Below are positions 1 to 9,714 of a stretch of 64,000 nt of DNA, in pieces; the first letter of the stretch is position 1, and every line of letters begins with the position of its first letter. This stretch comes from PALSA-1003 sp963741315 (GTDB lineage Bacteria > Pseudomonadota > Gammaproteobacteria > Burkholderiales > Casimicrobiaceae). The position numbers and the translations under genes are program-made. The notes under the pieces were generated by a model that had not been told where the DNA came from, did no database searches, and saw nothing but the letters and a program-made list of their open reading frames with translations. The stretch spans positions 650,221-714,220 of the forward strand of contig CAVUHK010000005.1 in assembly GCA_963741315.1 (NCBI GenBank), in the 5' to 3' direction.

Positions 1-1493
1 CGGCAGCGGTCAGTGCGGCGCCCGTCGCCTTGAGCTCCGCGTCACTTGATGCCGACAATTGCGCAGCCACCTTGATAATTTCGGCAAGCACCGCGCGTGC
101 CGCCGCGCCGCCATCGCGCGCGGTCTTGCGTCCGATGAGGTCGTTGGCCTGGATGCCCGTCGTTCCTTCGTAGATGGTCGTGATCCGTGCGTCGCGGTAG
201 TACTGCGCCGCGCCGGTCTCCTCGATGAAGCCCATGCCCCCGTGGACTTGCAGCCCCAGGTACGTGACCTGCTGCGCGACTTCGGTGCTGCAGCCCTTGA
301 CGATCGGGATCATGAAGTCGACGAAACCCTGGTGGCGCTTGCGCGCGGCGGGATCGGGATGATGCAGCGCGTTGTCGATCGCGGCACCGGTGACGTACGC
401 CACGCCGCGCGTCGCCTCGGTCAGCGCCTTCATCGTGAGCAGCATGCGTCGCACATCGGGATGCTGGAGGATGGTCGCCGTCGGCACGGACTTGTCCATG
501 CCCGGTGCGCGACCTTGCACGCGATCCTTGGCGAATGCCAGCGCGCGCTGGTAGGCGCGTTCGGAAATGCCGATCCCCTCCACGCCGACCGAATAGCGCG
601 CCAGGTTCATCATGATGAACATGTACTCGAGGCCGCGGTTCTCCTCGCCGACGAGGTGGCCGACGGCGCCGCCGTGTTCGCCGTAGGCCAGCACCGCGGT
701 CGGGCTCGCGTGAATCCCCAGCTTGTGTTCGAGCGAAACGCACTGGACGTCGTTGCGCGCGCCCAGCGAGCCGTCGGCATTGACCAGGAATTTCGGCACG
801 ACGAACAGCGAGATGCCCTTCACGCCCTCCGGCGCGGTCGGGCGTACGGGCGAGCACCAGGTGGATGATGTTCTCGGTGTAATCCTGGTCGCCGTAGGTG
901 ATGAAGATCTTCTGACCACGGAGCTTGAAGCTGCCATCCGGCTGCGGCTCCGCGCGCGTGCGCACCGCGGCCAGGTCCGAGCCCGCCTGCGGCTCGGTGA
1001 GATTCATCGTGCCGGTCCACACGCCCTCGACCATCTTCGGCAGGTACATTGCCTTCTGCGCGTCGGAACCGACCAGCTCCAGCGCCTCGATCGCGCCCTG
1101 CGTGAGCAACGGGCAGAGCGCAAACGCGAGGTTGGCGCCGTGCCACATTTCCTCGACTGCGGTCGACACGAGTTGCGGCAGGCCCTGTCCGCCGTGGTCC
1201 GGGTGCTTGGTCAGGCCGTTCCAGCCGTTGTCGGCGAACTGCTTGTACGCCTCCTTGAATCCAGTCGGCGTTTTTACTATGCCGCCGTCGACGAGCTTCG
1301 AACCCTCGCGATCGCCCACCGCGTTGAGCGGGTCGAGCACTTCGGTCGCGAACTTCGCCGCCTCTTCGAGGATCGCGGCGACGGTGTCGGCCGTCGCGTC
1401 CTCGTAACCGGGCAACTTGCTCACCTGCTCCATGCCGGCGAGCTCGTTCATGACGAACAGCATGTCTTTGAGCGGGGCGTGATACATACTCAT
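1..1493 (-). pseudogene. acyl-CoA dehydrogenase (DmdC-like), frameshifted and cut by the window edge
   Basis: FAD-dependent acyl-CoA dehydrogenase that would pass electrons to the ETF encoded just upstream. The N-terminus (MSMYHAPLKDMLFVMNEL) and the flavin/substrate motif LTEPQAGSDLAAVRT (residues 165-179) match the roughly 600-residue family that includes 3-methylmercaptopropionyl-CoA dehydrogenase (DmdC). After D219 (about position 837) the first frame becomes arginine-rich nonsense. Conserved sequence resumes at once in another frame (EGVKGISLFVVPKF, later YLGLQVHGGMGF and RITTIYEGTTGIQAND) and stays open through base 1, so the C-terminus lies outside the window. The break equals one extra base at about 836-838. 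No other damage is seen, so a sequencing error is more likely than decay. The family call is firm. The substrate is unknown; DmdC is only the best-known namesake. Confidence 0.85.
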
Positions 1494-1584
1494 CGGTGTC
1501 GCCTCGAAACGGGTTGTGTGTCGCAGAAGATGCGGTAGAAACCGCGGAACGTGAACGACGCGCCGCGCGCGGAAAAGTGGGCGC

Positions 1585-2517
1585 CTAGCCCAGCTCGGCG
1601 GTCAGCGCGGGAATGATCTCGAACAGGTCACCGACCAGCCCGTAGTCGGCGATCTGGAATATCGGCGCCTCGGGATCCTTGTTGATGGCGACGATCACCT
1701 TGCTGTCCTTCATGCCCGCCAGATGCTGGATCGCGCCGGAAATGCCGACCGCGATGTACAGGTCGGGCGCGACGATCTTCCCGGTCTGCCCCACCTGGTA
1801 ATCATTCGGGACGTAGCCCGCGTCGACCGCCGCGCGCGACGCGCCCAACGCGGCGTTGAGCTTGCCGGCCAGAATCTCGAGCATCTTGAAGTTCTCGCCG
1901 CTCTGCAGGCCGCGTCCGCCCGAGATGACCACGCGTGCACCGGTCAATTCGGGCCGGTCCGACTTGGTCAGTTCCTGGCCCTTGAGCTCGACGCGACCGA
2001 AATCCGCGGGTGCCGCGACGGTCTCGATCGGCGCCTGGCCACCGCTTGCGGCGACGGCGTCGAATCCGGTGGCGCGCACGGTGACGACTTTCTTCGCGTC
2101 TTTCGATTGCACCGTCGCAAAGGCGTTGCCGGCGTAGATCGGTCGCACGAAGGTATCCGGCGACTCGACCGCGATGATGTCCGACACCTGCGCCACGTCG
2201 AGCAGCGCCGCGATGCGTGGCGCGACGTTCTTGCCGAAGCCGGTCGCCGGCAGGAGGATGTGCGAATACGCACCCGCCAGGCCAACGACCAGCGCGGCGA
2301 CGTTCTCCGCGGTCTGCGCCGCGAGTTGCGGCGCGTCCGCGTGCAGCACCTTGGCAACACCTGCCACCTGCGCCGCGGCACTCGCCGCGGCTTGCGCGCC
2401 CTGTCCAGCGACCAGGACGTGAATATCGCCGCCGATCTTCTGCGCCGCGGCGAGCGTGTTGAGCGTCGCGCCCTTGAGCGCAGTGTTGTCGTGTTCGGCG
2501 ATGACCAGTGTTGTCAT
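1585..2517 (-). CDS. etfA: electron transfer flavoprotein subunit alpha
   Basis: Alpha subunit of the ETF heterodimer (310 aa, the normal length). It carries the FAD that takes electrons from acyl-CoA dehydrogenases and delivers them to ETF:quinone oxidoreductase. The C-terminal FAD domain is complete: SGGRGLQSGENF (about 199-210), YQVGQTGKIVAPDLYIAVG (240-258) and NKDPEAPIFQIADYGLVGD near the end. It follows etfB by 16 bases and precedes the acyl-CoA dehydrogenase by about 90 bases on the same strand, so the three probably form one transcript. The ATG start gives the canonical MTTLVIAEHDN N-terminus. Confidence 0.97.
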   Translation of the reverse strand: MTTLVIAEHDNTALKGATLNTLAAAQKIGGDIHVLVAGQGAQAAASAAAQVAGVAKVLHADAPQLAAQTAENVAALVVGLAGAYSHILLPATGFGKNVAPRIAALLDVAQVSDIIAVESPDTFVRPIYAGNAFATVQSKDAKKVVTVRATGFDAVAASGGQAPIETVAAPADFGRVELKGQELTKSDRPELTGARVVISGGRGLQSGENFKMLEILAGKLNAALGASRAAVDAGYVPNDYQVGQTGKIVAPDLYIAVGISGAIQHLAGMKDSKVIVAINKDPEAPIFQIADYGLVGDLFEIIPALTAELG

Positions 2518-2533
2518 TTCTTCGTCGCCCTGG

Positions 2534-3286
2534 TCACGCGATCACTTTGGCTTCATTGCGCAACTTGGCGACCAACTCCTTGACGTCGGCGACCTTGCCA
2601 CCGCCTTTGCGCTTGGCGGGCTCGACCACCTTGAGCGTGGTCAGGCGCGGCGTGACGTCGACCCCAAGCGCATCCGGCTTGACGATCTCCATCGGCTTTT
2701 TCTTCGCCTTCATGATGTTCGGCAGTGTCGCGTAGCGCGGCTCGTTCAGGCGCAGGTCGGTGGTGATCACAGCGGGCAGAGTCAGCTTCAGTGTTTCCAG
2801 CCCGCCGTCGATTTCACGCTTGACGGTCGCATGCCCGTCGGCAATGTCGACCTTCGACGCGAACGTCGCCTGCGGCCAACCGAGCAGCGCCGCGAGCATC
2901 TGTCCAACCTGATTGGCATCGTCGTCGATGGCCTGCTTGCCCAGGATTACCAGCTGGGGCGCCTCCTTATCGGCCAGCGCCTTGAGCAACTTGGCAACTG
3001 CAAGCGGCTGCAGCTCGACGTCGGTCTCGACGAGCACTGCACGGTCGGCGCCGATCGCCAGCGCGGTACGCAGCGTTTCCTGGCACGCTGTCACACCGCA
3101 GGACACGGCGATGATCTCGGTGACGATGCCCTTTTCCTTCAGCCGCACCGATTCCTCGACCGCGATTTCATCGAAGGGGTTCATCGACATCTTGACGTTG
3201 CTGGTGTCGACCCCGCTGCCATCCGGCTTGACCCGGACCTTGACGTTGAAGTCGATGACGCGCTTGACGGGAACGAGGACTTTCAT
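2534..3286 (-). CDS. etfB: electron transfer flavoprotein subunit beta
   Basis: Beta subunit of ETF (250 aa, the usual 249-255), which binds AMP and docks with the alpha subunit. I start it at the ATG giving MKVLVPVKRVIDFNVKVRVK, the canonical N-terminus. An in-frame extension to 3352 would add 22 atypical residues and run into the promoter. Family landmarks are VDTSNVKMSMNPFDEIAVEE, ILGKQAIDDDANQVGQM (the ETF beta signature) and LRLNEPRYATLPNIMKAKKKP. First gene of etfB-etfA-acyl-CoA dehydrogenase, behind a leader with a TATAAT element and a GC-rich hairpin. Confidence 0.97.
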   Translation of the reverse strand: MKVLVPVKRVIDFNVKVRVKPDGSGVDTSNVKMSMNPFDEIAVEESVRLKEKGIVTEIIAVSCGVTACQETLRTALAIGADRAVLVETDVELQPLAVAKLLKALADKEAPQLVILGKQAIDDDANQVGQMLAALLGWPQATFASKVDIADGHATVKREIDGGLETLKLTLPAVITTDLRLNEPRYATLPNIMKAKKKPMEIVKPDALGVDVTPRLTTLKVVEPAKRKGGGKVADVKELVAKLRNEAKVIA

Positions 3287-3320
3287 TGGGGGCACCTTGT
3301 ATCCGCGCCCGGAGCGCGGC

Positions 3321-3342
3321 CGCACCGGGGAAACCCGGTGCG
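3321..3342 (-). other. hairpin in the etfB leader
   Basis: Perfect inverted repeat CGCACCGGG / CCCGGTGCG with a four-base loop, lying between the putative promoter and the etfB start. No T-run follows, so it is not an intrinsic terminator. It could stabilise or fold the leader; its role is unknown. Confidence 0.4.
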
Positions 3343-3351
3343 CAGCGGCCA

Positions 3352-3357
3352 ATTATA
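3352..3357 (-). promoter_or_regulatory. putative -10 element of the etfB operon
   Basis: A perfect TATAAT on the minus strand (bases 3357 to 3352), inside GTTATAATTGG, about 65 bases upstream of the etfB ATG. No good -35 hexamer is visible at the right distance. The predicted RNA start near 3345 would give a leader of about 60 nt containing the hairpin at 3321-3342. Confidence 0.45.
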
Positions 3358-3443
3358 ACGCCATGACCGCAGGCCGCCCTTCGACGCCCGGTGCCGCTGG
3401 ATTACCCTTCGAAGTCGCGCAGCCGGGGTCAACCCATGGTGTT

Positions 3444-4052
3444 TCAGGTGCGCTTGCTGTCGCAGCTCGGGGCGTCGGCGTTCATCGTTCCCTTCCAGCT
3501 GAGAACGTTGTTCAGGCGCACCGGATCGGGGACGACACGATCGGGATCGACGACCACGTCGATGCTCACGACATCCTTGGCGAAATAGTGGGTCCTCTTG
3601 AGCTGCACGTCGGCGACGCCCGACACCGTCATCGGAATCGCCAGATTCGCGGAGACTTCTTCCTTCGCGCCGCCGACCCAGGTGACCTGCGCGATGACCC
3701 GGAACGCACCGACGTCACCGTACAGCTGCTCCCGCACTGGAATGATGAATGCCCCCAGGTTCTGCACGCGAGCATTCACGATCAGCGTGCCGTCGCGGGC
3801 CAGCGAGCAGCTGATCGCCTGCAGGTTCAGGTCCGATCGCGGTGTCCCGTCATAGATCGGGATGAAGAACATCGTCTCATCCGGATACGAAAGGATGTAC
3901 GGCGGCGTATCGCGATAGCGGGCGGATGTCCAGTTTGCCGAATCGTCGAAAATCGGCGACGAAAACCGAGTTTCCCGCTGGTACTGGCCGACCTGGCAAC
4001 CAGCGACCAGAACGGCACTGAGCAATACTCCGATCGTTACGTACGCGCGCAT
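3444..4052 (-). CDS. predicted lipoprotein with a CARDB-like domain
   Basis: A 202-aa predicted lipoprotein of unknown function. The N-terminus (MRAYVTIGVLLSAVLVAGC) is a lipoprotein signal with lipobox LVAGC, so the mature protein would be anchored through that cysteine. The C-terminal half (LIVNARVQNLGAFIIPVREQ ... RLNNVLSWKGTMN) resembles CARDB-type beta-sandwich adhesion modules; this is a weak motif impression. I chose the ATG at 4052 because it directly precedes the signal peptide and has a GGGGAAG element upstream. An in-frame ATG 42 bases earlier gives an unlikely leader. It sits alone between the Liv genes and etfB. Confidence 0.7.
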   Translation of the reverse strand: MRAYVTIGVLLSAVLVAGCQVGQYQRETRFSSPIFDDSANWTSARYRDTPPYILSYPDETMFFIPIYDGTPRSDLNLQAISCSLARDGTLIVNARVQNLGAFIIPVREQLYGDVGAFRVIAQVTWVGGAKEEVSANLAIPMTVSGVADVQLKRTHYFAKDVVSIDVVVDPDRVVPDPVRLNNVLSWKGTMNADAPSCDSKRT

Positions 4053-4125
4053 GTGCTTCCCCTTGAACGGTGGCCAACCCAACCCCGGTCGCACCGGTAT
4101 TCCGGCCGACCTTGCCCCCGCCCCG

Positions 4126-4149
4126 ACCCCAATAGTGGCTGCTTGGGGT
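4126..4149. other. dyad symmetry upstream of the lipoprotein gene
   Basis: ACCCCAA, ten bases, TTGGGGT: a perfect 7-bp inverted repeat in the 166-bp gap between the end of livM and the lipoprotein start. It could be an operator for the lipoprotein gene or a hairpin at the end of the liv transcript. No T-run is present. The rest of the gap shows nothing recognisable. Confidence 0.25.
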
Positions 4150-4218
4150 GCTTAGGTCAACAGCATAACCGCGGAAAACGCCTTTCGATTCAAGACCGGT
4201 GTGGCAAAAACGCCGGGT

Positions 4219-5148
4219 TCAACGGGATCGACGCGCCCACCATGCGCCGATTTCGCCGACGATGCCTCGCCGAAAGGCGAGCACGCAGACGACAAAGATC
4301 ACTCCGGTGATGACGGTAACCCACGACCCGAAGCCCGCCAGGTAGTTCTGCAGCCCGATGATGGTGAACGCGCCCACCACCGGCCCCAGGATCGTTCCCA
4401 TGCCGCCCAGCAGGGTCATGAGCACGACCTCGCCCGACTGGTGCCAGTGGACGTCGGTGAGCGTCGCCAGCCCCAGCGACTGCGCCTTGAGCGCACCGGC
4501 CAGGCCCGCCAGCGCCGCCGAGAGCACGAAGGCGAGCAGCTTGTAGCGGTCGACGTCGTAGCCCAGTGACAGCGCGCGTTGCTCGTTCTCACGGATCGAC
4601 TTGAGAACCTGCCCGAACGGCGAGTGAATGATGCGGTGGATCAGCCAGAACGCGGCGACGCAGATGGCCAGCGCAGCGTAGTACATCACCAGGTCGTTGG
4701 ACAGATCGAGGATGCCCAGCAGCGTACTGCGCGGCACGCCCTGCATGCCGTCCTCGGCATGGGTGAGCGGCGACTGGACGCAGATGAAGTACACAAGTTG
4801 TGACAGCGCGAGGGTGATCATCGCGAAATAGATGCCCTGCCGGCGCACCGCCAGAGAGCCGATGACGAAACCCAGCAGTGCCGACCCGACCATGCCGAGC
4901 AGCAGGCCGACCTCGGCAGTGACGCCCCATTCCTTGAGCGCGTAGCCGCACACGTAACCGGCGACACCGAAGAAGGCCGCGTGGCCGAAGGACAGCAGGC
5001 CGGTATAACCGATGAGCAGGTTGAAGGCGCACGCAAAGAGCGCAAAGCACAGGCACTTCATCAGGAAGATGGGATAGATGCCGTGCGGCGCGGCGATCGC
5101 CAACAGCAGCAGTGCGCCGTAGAGCAATGTCGACTTCGAGCGCGCCAC
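4219..5148 (-). CDS. livM: branched-chain amino acid-type ABC transporter permease LivM
   Basis: Inner-membrane permease of a HAAT-family importer (309 aa). It is hydrophobic throughout, with the family stretches YTGLLSFGHAAFFGVAGYV near the N-terminus, GIYFAMITLALSQLVYF, YLLAFVLSAALAGLAGAL-like sequence in the second half, and LLGGMGTILGPVVGAF near the end. It starts three bases after livH ends and is the last gene of the livG-livF-livK-livH-livM run. The substrate cannot be read from the permease. Because an acyl-CoA synthetase and an enoyl-CoA hydratase head the cluster, an organic or aromatic acid is as likely as an amino acid. Confidence 0.93.
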   Translation of the reverse strand: MARSKSTLLYGALLLLAIAAPHGIYPIFLMKCLCFALFACAFNLLIGYTGLLSFGHAAFFGVAGYVCGYALKEWGVTAEVGLLLGMVGSALLGFVIGSLAVRRQGIYFAMITLALSQLVYFICVQSPLTHAEDGMQGVPRSTLLGILDLSNDLVMYYAALAICVAAFWLIHRIIHSPFGQVLKSIRENEQRALSLGYDVDRYKLLAFVLSAALAGLAGALKAQSLGLATLTDVHWHQSGEVVLMTLLGGMGTILGPVVGAFTIIGLQNYLAGFGSWVTVITGVIFVVCVLAFRRGIVGEIGAWWARRSR

Positions 5149-5151
5149 GGC

Positions 5152-6039
5152 CTATTTCTCCCTGCCGAACAGGCCGGCCGGCCGCAACAGCAACACGATC
5201 GCCATGATGACGAAGACCACGGTCGACGAAGCTTCCGGGTAGACGACCTTGGTGAGGCCCTCGATCAAACCCAGCGCGAGGCCGGTGACGATCGATCCCA
5301 GAATCGATCCCATGCCGCCGATCACGACCACCGCGAAGACTACGATGATCAGGTTCGAACCCATCAACGGCTGCACCTGGTAGACCGGGGCCGCGAGCAC
5401 ACCGGCAAGGCCCGCGAGCGCGACGCCGGTGCCGTAAGTCAACGTCACCATGAGCGGCACGTTGATGCCGAGCGCCTGCGTCAACGCCGGATTTTCCGTG
5501 CCGGCGCGCAGGTACGAACCGAGCTTGGTGCGCTCGATCACGAACCATGTTGAAAGGCACACGACCACGGACGCGGCGACGACCCAGGCGCGATACTTGG
5601 GCATGAACATGAAACCGAGGTTGAATCCACCCGACAACCCCGACGGGATCTGGTAGGGCGAGCCGGACACGCCATAGGCGTTGGTAAAGCTGCCCTCAAG
5701 AATCAACGCCAGCCCGAACGTAAGCAGCAGCCCGTAGAGATGATCGAGCTTGTACAGATGCTTGAGCATCGTCTTTTCGATCAGCATGCCGAACACGCCA
5801 ACCACGAGCGGCGAGAGCACCAGCGCCCACCAGTAGCCGAGGCCCAGATAGTTGAGCAGCATCCACGCGACGAATGCGCCGGTCATGTAGAGCGCGCCGT
5901 GCGCGAAGTTGACGATGTTGAGCAGGCCGAAGATCACCGCCAGCCCGAGCGAGAGCAAGGCGTAGAACGAGCCGTTGACCAGCCCGATCGTCGCCTGCCC
6001 GAACCACGCCTGCAGCGGGATGCCGAAGATTTCGGTCAT
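5152..6039 (-). CDS. livH: branched-chain amino acid-type ABC transporter permease LivH
   Basis: Partner permease to LivM (295 aa from the ATG at 6039, giving MTEIFGIPLQAWFGQ). It has about eight hydrophobic segments. Hallmarks are GLVNGSFYALLSLGLAVIFG at the N-terminus, NIVNFAHGALYMTGAF, and VVIGGMGSILGSIVTGLALG near the C-terminus. An upstream in-frame ATG (6078) would add 13 polar residues and is less likely. It lies between livK and livM on the same strand. Confidence 0.93.
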   Translation of the reverse strand: MTEIFGIPLQAWFGQATIGLVNGSFYALLSLGLAVIFGLLNIVNFAHGALYMTGAFVAWMLLNYLGLGYWWALVLSPLVVGVFGMLIEKTMLKHLYKLDHLYGLLLTFGLALILEGSFTNAYGVSGSPYQIPSGLSGGFNLGFMFMPKYRAWVVAASVVVCLSTWFVIERTKLGSYLRAGTENPALTQALGINVPLMVTLTYGTGVALAGLAGVLAAPVYQVQPLMGSNLIIVVFAVVVIGGMGSILGSIVTGLALGLIEGLTKVVYPEASSTVVFVIMAIVLLLRPAGLFGREK

Positions 6040-6102
6040 GACAGCGTCACCCCGTTGCTCCAGGCAGCGCAGCGACAACTGCCCCTTGGCGGGGGCAGGC
6101 CG

Positions 6103-7312
6103 TTATTTCTTTATCAGCGCGCACGTGCTCTTCGACAGCGGCTGGAACGCCTGGTCTCCGGGAACCGTCGCCTTGACGTTGTAGTAGTCCCAGGGACGCT
6201 TCGATTCCGACGGCTTCTTCACCTGCATCAGGTACATGTCGTGCACCATCCGGCCGTCGTCGCGGATCTTGCCGTTCTTGGCGAACACGTCGTTGATCGG
6301 CAGCGCGCGCAGCTTGGTCATGACCGCCTGCGTTTCGTCGGTGCCTGCCGCCTGCACTGCCTTGAGATAGGTCAGCACCGACGAGTACACGCCGGACTGG
6401 ATCATCGTCGGCCGCGCCTTGTGCTTGGCCAGGAAGCGATCGGCGAACTTGCGCGTCTCGTCGTTGAGGTCCCAGTACCAGCCCTCGGTGACCATCATGC
6501 CCTGCGTGGTCTCGAGGCCCAGCGCGTGGATGTCGGTGATGAACACCAGTAGCGCCGCAAGGTTCTGGCCGCCCTTGGTGATACCGAATTCGCTGGCCGA
6601 CTTGATCGAGTTGATCGTGTCGCCGCCGGCATTGGCCAGGCCGATGATCTTGGCCTTCGACGCCTGCGCCTGCAGAGGAACGAGGAGAAGTCGGTCGTCG
6701 ACAGCGGAGTCTTCACCGAACCGAGCACCTTGCCGCCGTTGGCCTTGATGACATCCGAGGTGTCCTTTTCCAGCGCTGCGCCAAAGGCATAGTCCGCGGT
6801 GAGGAAGTACCAGGTGTCGCCGCCGCCCTTGACGATTTCCTTGCCGGCGATATTGGCCAGCGCGTAGGTGTCGTAGGCATAGTGCACCGTCGTCGCGGTG
6901 CAGTTGGCATTGGTCAGCGCCGAACTGGCCGCGCCGACCACCATGACGACCTTGTTCTTGTCCTTGCCCACGCCCGATACCGCCAGCGCCACCGCCGAGT
7001 TGAGCAGGTCGGTGATCATGTCGACGCCATCGCGGTCGAACCACTCGCGCGCCTTGCTTGCCGCCAGGTCGGCCTTGTTCTGGTGATCGGCCGAGATCAG
7101 CTGGATCGGCTTGCCCAGCACCTTGCCGCCGAAATCGTCGATCGCCATTTGCGCCGCGATGACCGACCCTGCCCGCCAAGGTCGCCGTAGACACCGGTCA
7201 TGTCGGTCATGACGCCGATCTTCACCATGTCGCCGCTCAACTGCGCCTGTGCCGGCATCGTGGATACGCCCAGTGCGGCGGCTAGCAATACGGATAACAA
7301 TTTTCGCTTCAT
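6103..7312 (-). pseudogene. livK: HAAT-family ABC transporter substrate-binding protein, with two frame breaks
   Basis: Periplasmic ligand-binding protein of the Liv importer. The signal peptide (MKRKLLSVLLAAALGVSTMP) leads into KIGVMTDMTGVYGDLGGQG. The frame breaks after G49 (about 7165) and resumes as SVIAAQMAIDDFGGKVLGKP. It breaks again at about 6674 after STTDFSSFL and resumes as LQAQASKAKIIGLANAGGD, then runs to the normal end (FQPLSKSTCALIKK). Each break equals one missing base; adding two bases gives exactly 404 codons, a normal length. The ligand-binding core (DHQNKADLAASKAREWFDRD) is intact. This is probably a functional gene with sequencing errors. ATG chosen at the signal peptide. 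Confidence 0.88.
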
Positions 7313-7366
7313 TTCATCTACCTCCAGAGTCACTTCGAAAAATGTTGGCAAGGGATGCCGCGCCGT

Positions 7367-8086
7367 TCAGACACCGAGCATCTCGTGCAGCTTCTGCATG
7401 TTTGCATCGAGCGCGGAATTGGGGATCATGTCCACGATCTGCCCGCGCTCCATGACGTAGTGCCGGTCCGCGACGGTGGCCGCGAAGCGGAAATTCTGTT
7501 CGACCAGAAGGATGGTGAAGCCTCTCTTCTTGAGCGCCCCGATGGTGCGGCCAATCTGCTGCACGATCACCGGCGCGAGTCCTTCGGTCGGCTCGTCGAG
7601 CAACAGCAGGTCGGCGCCGGTGCGCAGAATGCGCCCGATGGCGAGCATCTGCTGTTCGCCGCCGGAGAGCTTCGTGCCCTGGCTGTGCAGGCGCTCCTTG
7701 AGGTTGGGAAACATCTCGAAGATCTCGGCCACCGACAGGCCGCCCGCCTTCACGCGCGGCGGCAGCATCAGGTTCTCCTCGACGTCGAGGCTGGAGAAAA
7801 TTCCCCTCTCTTCGGGACAGATGGCGATGCCCAGCCGCGCGATGTGATTCGACGCGAGACCGATGGTCTCCTTGCCCTCGAGCTTCACCGATCCCTTGCG
7901 CTGGCCGACCATGCCCATGATCGACTTCAGCGTCGTCGTCTTGCCGGCGCCGTTGCGTCCAAGCAGCGTCACCACTTCGCCGCGCGCGACGTCGAAGTCG
8001 ACGCCGTGCAGGATGTGCGACTCGCCGTACCAGGACTGCAGTCCGCGCACGCTGAGCATGGCGCCTGTGGAAGCGAGATCAGGCAT
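7367..8086 (-). CDS. livF: branched-chain amino acid-type ABC transporter ATP-binding protein LivF
   Basis: ATPase subunit (239 aa). Walker A is LLGRNGAGKTTTLKS, the signature is LSGGEQQML and Walker B is LLLLDEPTEGLAP. The C-terminus VMERGQIVDM is typical. I chose the ATG at 8086, which has TTGGAG upstream and overlaps the end of livG by 8 bases; a TTG at 8098 is an alternative. It energises the LivHM permease together with LivG. Confidence 0.95.
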   Translation of the reverse strand: MPDLASTGAMLSVRGLQSWYGESHILHGVDFDVARGEVVTLLGRNGAGKTTTLKSIMGMVGQRKGSVKLEGKETIGLASNHIARLGIAICPEERGIFSSLDVEENLMLPPRVKAGGLSVAEIFEMFPNLKERLHSQGTKLSGGEQQMLAIGRILRTGADLLLLDEPTEGLAPVIVQQIGRTIGALKKRGFTILLVEQNFRFAATVADRHYVMERGQIVDMIPNSALDANMQKLHEMLGV

Positions 8087-8834
8087 GCGCGACTCCAAGG
8101 TAAGCCTGTACCACGTCCGGGTTCTTCGACACCGCGGCGTAGTTGCCTTGCGCCAGCACCTGGCCGCGCGCGAGCACCGTGATGTGGTCGGACAGCGTGG
8201 CGACGACCGAGAGGTTGTGCTCGACCATGAGGATGGTGCGACTCGCAGACACCTTGCGTATCAAAGCGGTAATGCGCTCGACGTCTTCGTGGGTCATGCC
8301 GGCGGTCGGCTCGTCGAGGAGCAGCATTTCCGGATCGAGCGCGAGCGTCGTCGCCATTTCCAGCGCGCGCTTGCGCCCGTACGGCAGTTCGACGGCCTTG
8401 GTTTCGGCGTAGGACGACAGGCCCACCGACTCGAGCAGTTCACGCGCGCGCGGATCTAGCGCATCGAGCGTGCGCGCCGAGCGCCAGAAATCGAAGGAAT
8501 GGCCGAGCTTGCGCTGCAGCGCGATGCGCACGTTCTCGAGCACCGTCAGATGCGGAAAAGTCGCCGAGATCTGGAACGAGCGCACCATGCCCATGCGCGC
8601 AATCGCGGACGGCCGCGATCCGGTGATGTTGCGACCGTTATAGAAGATCTCGCCGCGGGTGGGTGTCAGGAAATGGGTGAGCAGATTGAAGCAGGTCGTC
8701 TTGCCCGCGCCGTTGGGCCCGATCAGCGCGTGGATGGTGCCGCGCTTGACCTTGAGGTCGACGCCGTTGACCGCCACGAAGCCCTTGAACTCCTTGGTCA
8801 GCGCGCGCGTTTCGAGGATCAGGTCGTCGGCCAT
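8079..8834 (-). CDS. livG: branched-chain amino acid-type ABC transporter ATP-binding protein LivG
   Basis: Second ATPase subunit (251 aa from MADDLILETRALTKEF). Walker A is IGPNGAGKTTCFNLL and Walker B is LLLDEPTAGMTHED. The signature loop is the LivG-type LPYGRKRALEMA in place of LSGGQ. The C-terminal region with VTVLARGQVLAQG and VQAYLG is characteristic. The ATG at 8834 is preferred over 8855, which adds seven unconserved residues. It lies 49 bases after the enoyl-CoA hydratase gene and overlaps livF. Confidence 0.95.
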   Translation of the reverse strand: MADDLILETRALTKEFKGFVAVNGVDLKVKRGTIHALIGPNGAGKTTCFNLLTHFLTPTRGEIFYNGRNITGSRPSAIARMGMVRSFQISATFPHLTVLENVRIALQRKLGHSFDFWRSARTLDALDPRARELLESVGLSSYAETKAVELPYGRKRALEMATTLALDPEMLLLDEPTAGMTHEDVERITALIRKVSASRTILMVEHNLSVVATLSDHITVLARGQVLAQGNYAAVSKNPDVVQAYLGVAHA

Positions 8835-8883
8835 GGGACTTCCGTGGGGTCGCATAGCGTACCCGATTTCATCGCCCCCGCCA

Positions 8884-9714
8884 TCAGGCGCCCCATTTCG
8901 GCGGCCGTTTGGCGACGAAGGCGTCGATGCCCTCGTGCGCCTCCGGGTCGAGGATGCTGCACGCCATCACGTCGCCGGCGAGGCCGTAGGCGCCCTCCAG
9001 CCCCAGGTCGACCTGCGCATAGAACGCCTTCTTGCCGTTGCCGATCACGCGCGCGCTGCGCGAACCGATGCTGCGCGTCAACGCGCCGATCGCTGCGTCG
9101 AGACCGGATTCTGGAACGACGCGATTGACCAGGCCCCAGGCCAGCGCCGTCGCGGCGTCGATGGTGTCACCCGTCAGCAGCATTTCCATCACCCGCTTGC
9201 GGCCGATGTTGCGCGCGACACCCACCGCCGGTGTCGTGCAGAAGACGCCGACGCTCACGCCAGGCAGCGCAAAGCGCGCGCTGTCCACAGCCACCGCCAG
9301 ATCGCACATCGACACCAGCTGGCAGCCCGCCGCGGTGGCGATGCCGTGCACTCTTGCGATCACCGGTTGCGGCAGGCGCGTCAGTTGCACCATGAGCGCG
9401 TTGCAGGCCGCAAACAATTCCTGCTGCCACGCGAGGTCGGGATGCGCGCGCAACTCGCGCAGGTCGTGGCCGGCGCAGAAGCCCTTGCCGTTGGCCGCGA
9501 TCACGACGCTGCGCACGGCAGTGTCGTCGGCAATTCGCGCCAGCGCATCCTGCAGCGCCGCGATCATCGCGCGTGACAGCGGATTGAAGCGATCGCCGCG
9601 ATTCAAGGTCAGCGTGGCGACGCCTTCAGCAATGGCGCAGAGCACGTACGGCGGATGCGCGGCATCCGGCGCCACAGCCGTCGTCGGCTTTCCGGTCGCG
9701 ACCTGGTCGCTCAT
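8884..9714 (-). CDS. enoyl-CoA hydratase/isomerase family protein
   Basis: Crotonase-fold protein (276 aa). The oxyanion-hole segments are VVIAANGKGFCAGHDLRELR and RVHGIATAAGCQLVSMCDLAVA; the C-terminal helix ends in DAFVAKRPPKWGA. It probably hydrates the enoyl-CoA formed from the acid activated by the neighbouring synthetase. The ATG at 9714 overlaps the synthetase stop as ATGA, so the two are translationally coupled. A longer in-frame reading to 9843 lies inside the synthetase gene and is rejected. The exact substrate is not deducible. Confidence 0.9.
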   Translation of the reverse strand: MSDQVATGKPTTAVAPDAAHPPYVLCAIAEGVATLTLNRGDRFNPLSRAMIAALQDALARIADDTAVRSVVIAANGKGFCAGHDLRELRAHPDLAWQQELFAACNALMVQLTRLPQPVIARVHGIATAAGCQLVSMCDLAVAVDSARFALPGVSVGVFCTTPAVGVARNIGRKRVMEMLLTGDTIDAATALAWGLVNRVVPESGLDAAIGALTRSIGSRSARVIGNGKKAFYAQVDLGLEGAYGLAGDVMACSILDPEAHEGIDAFVAKRPPKWGA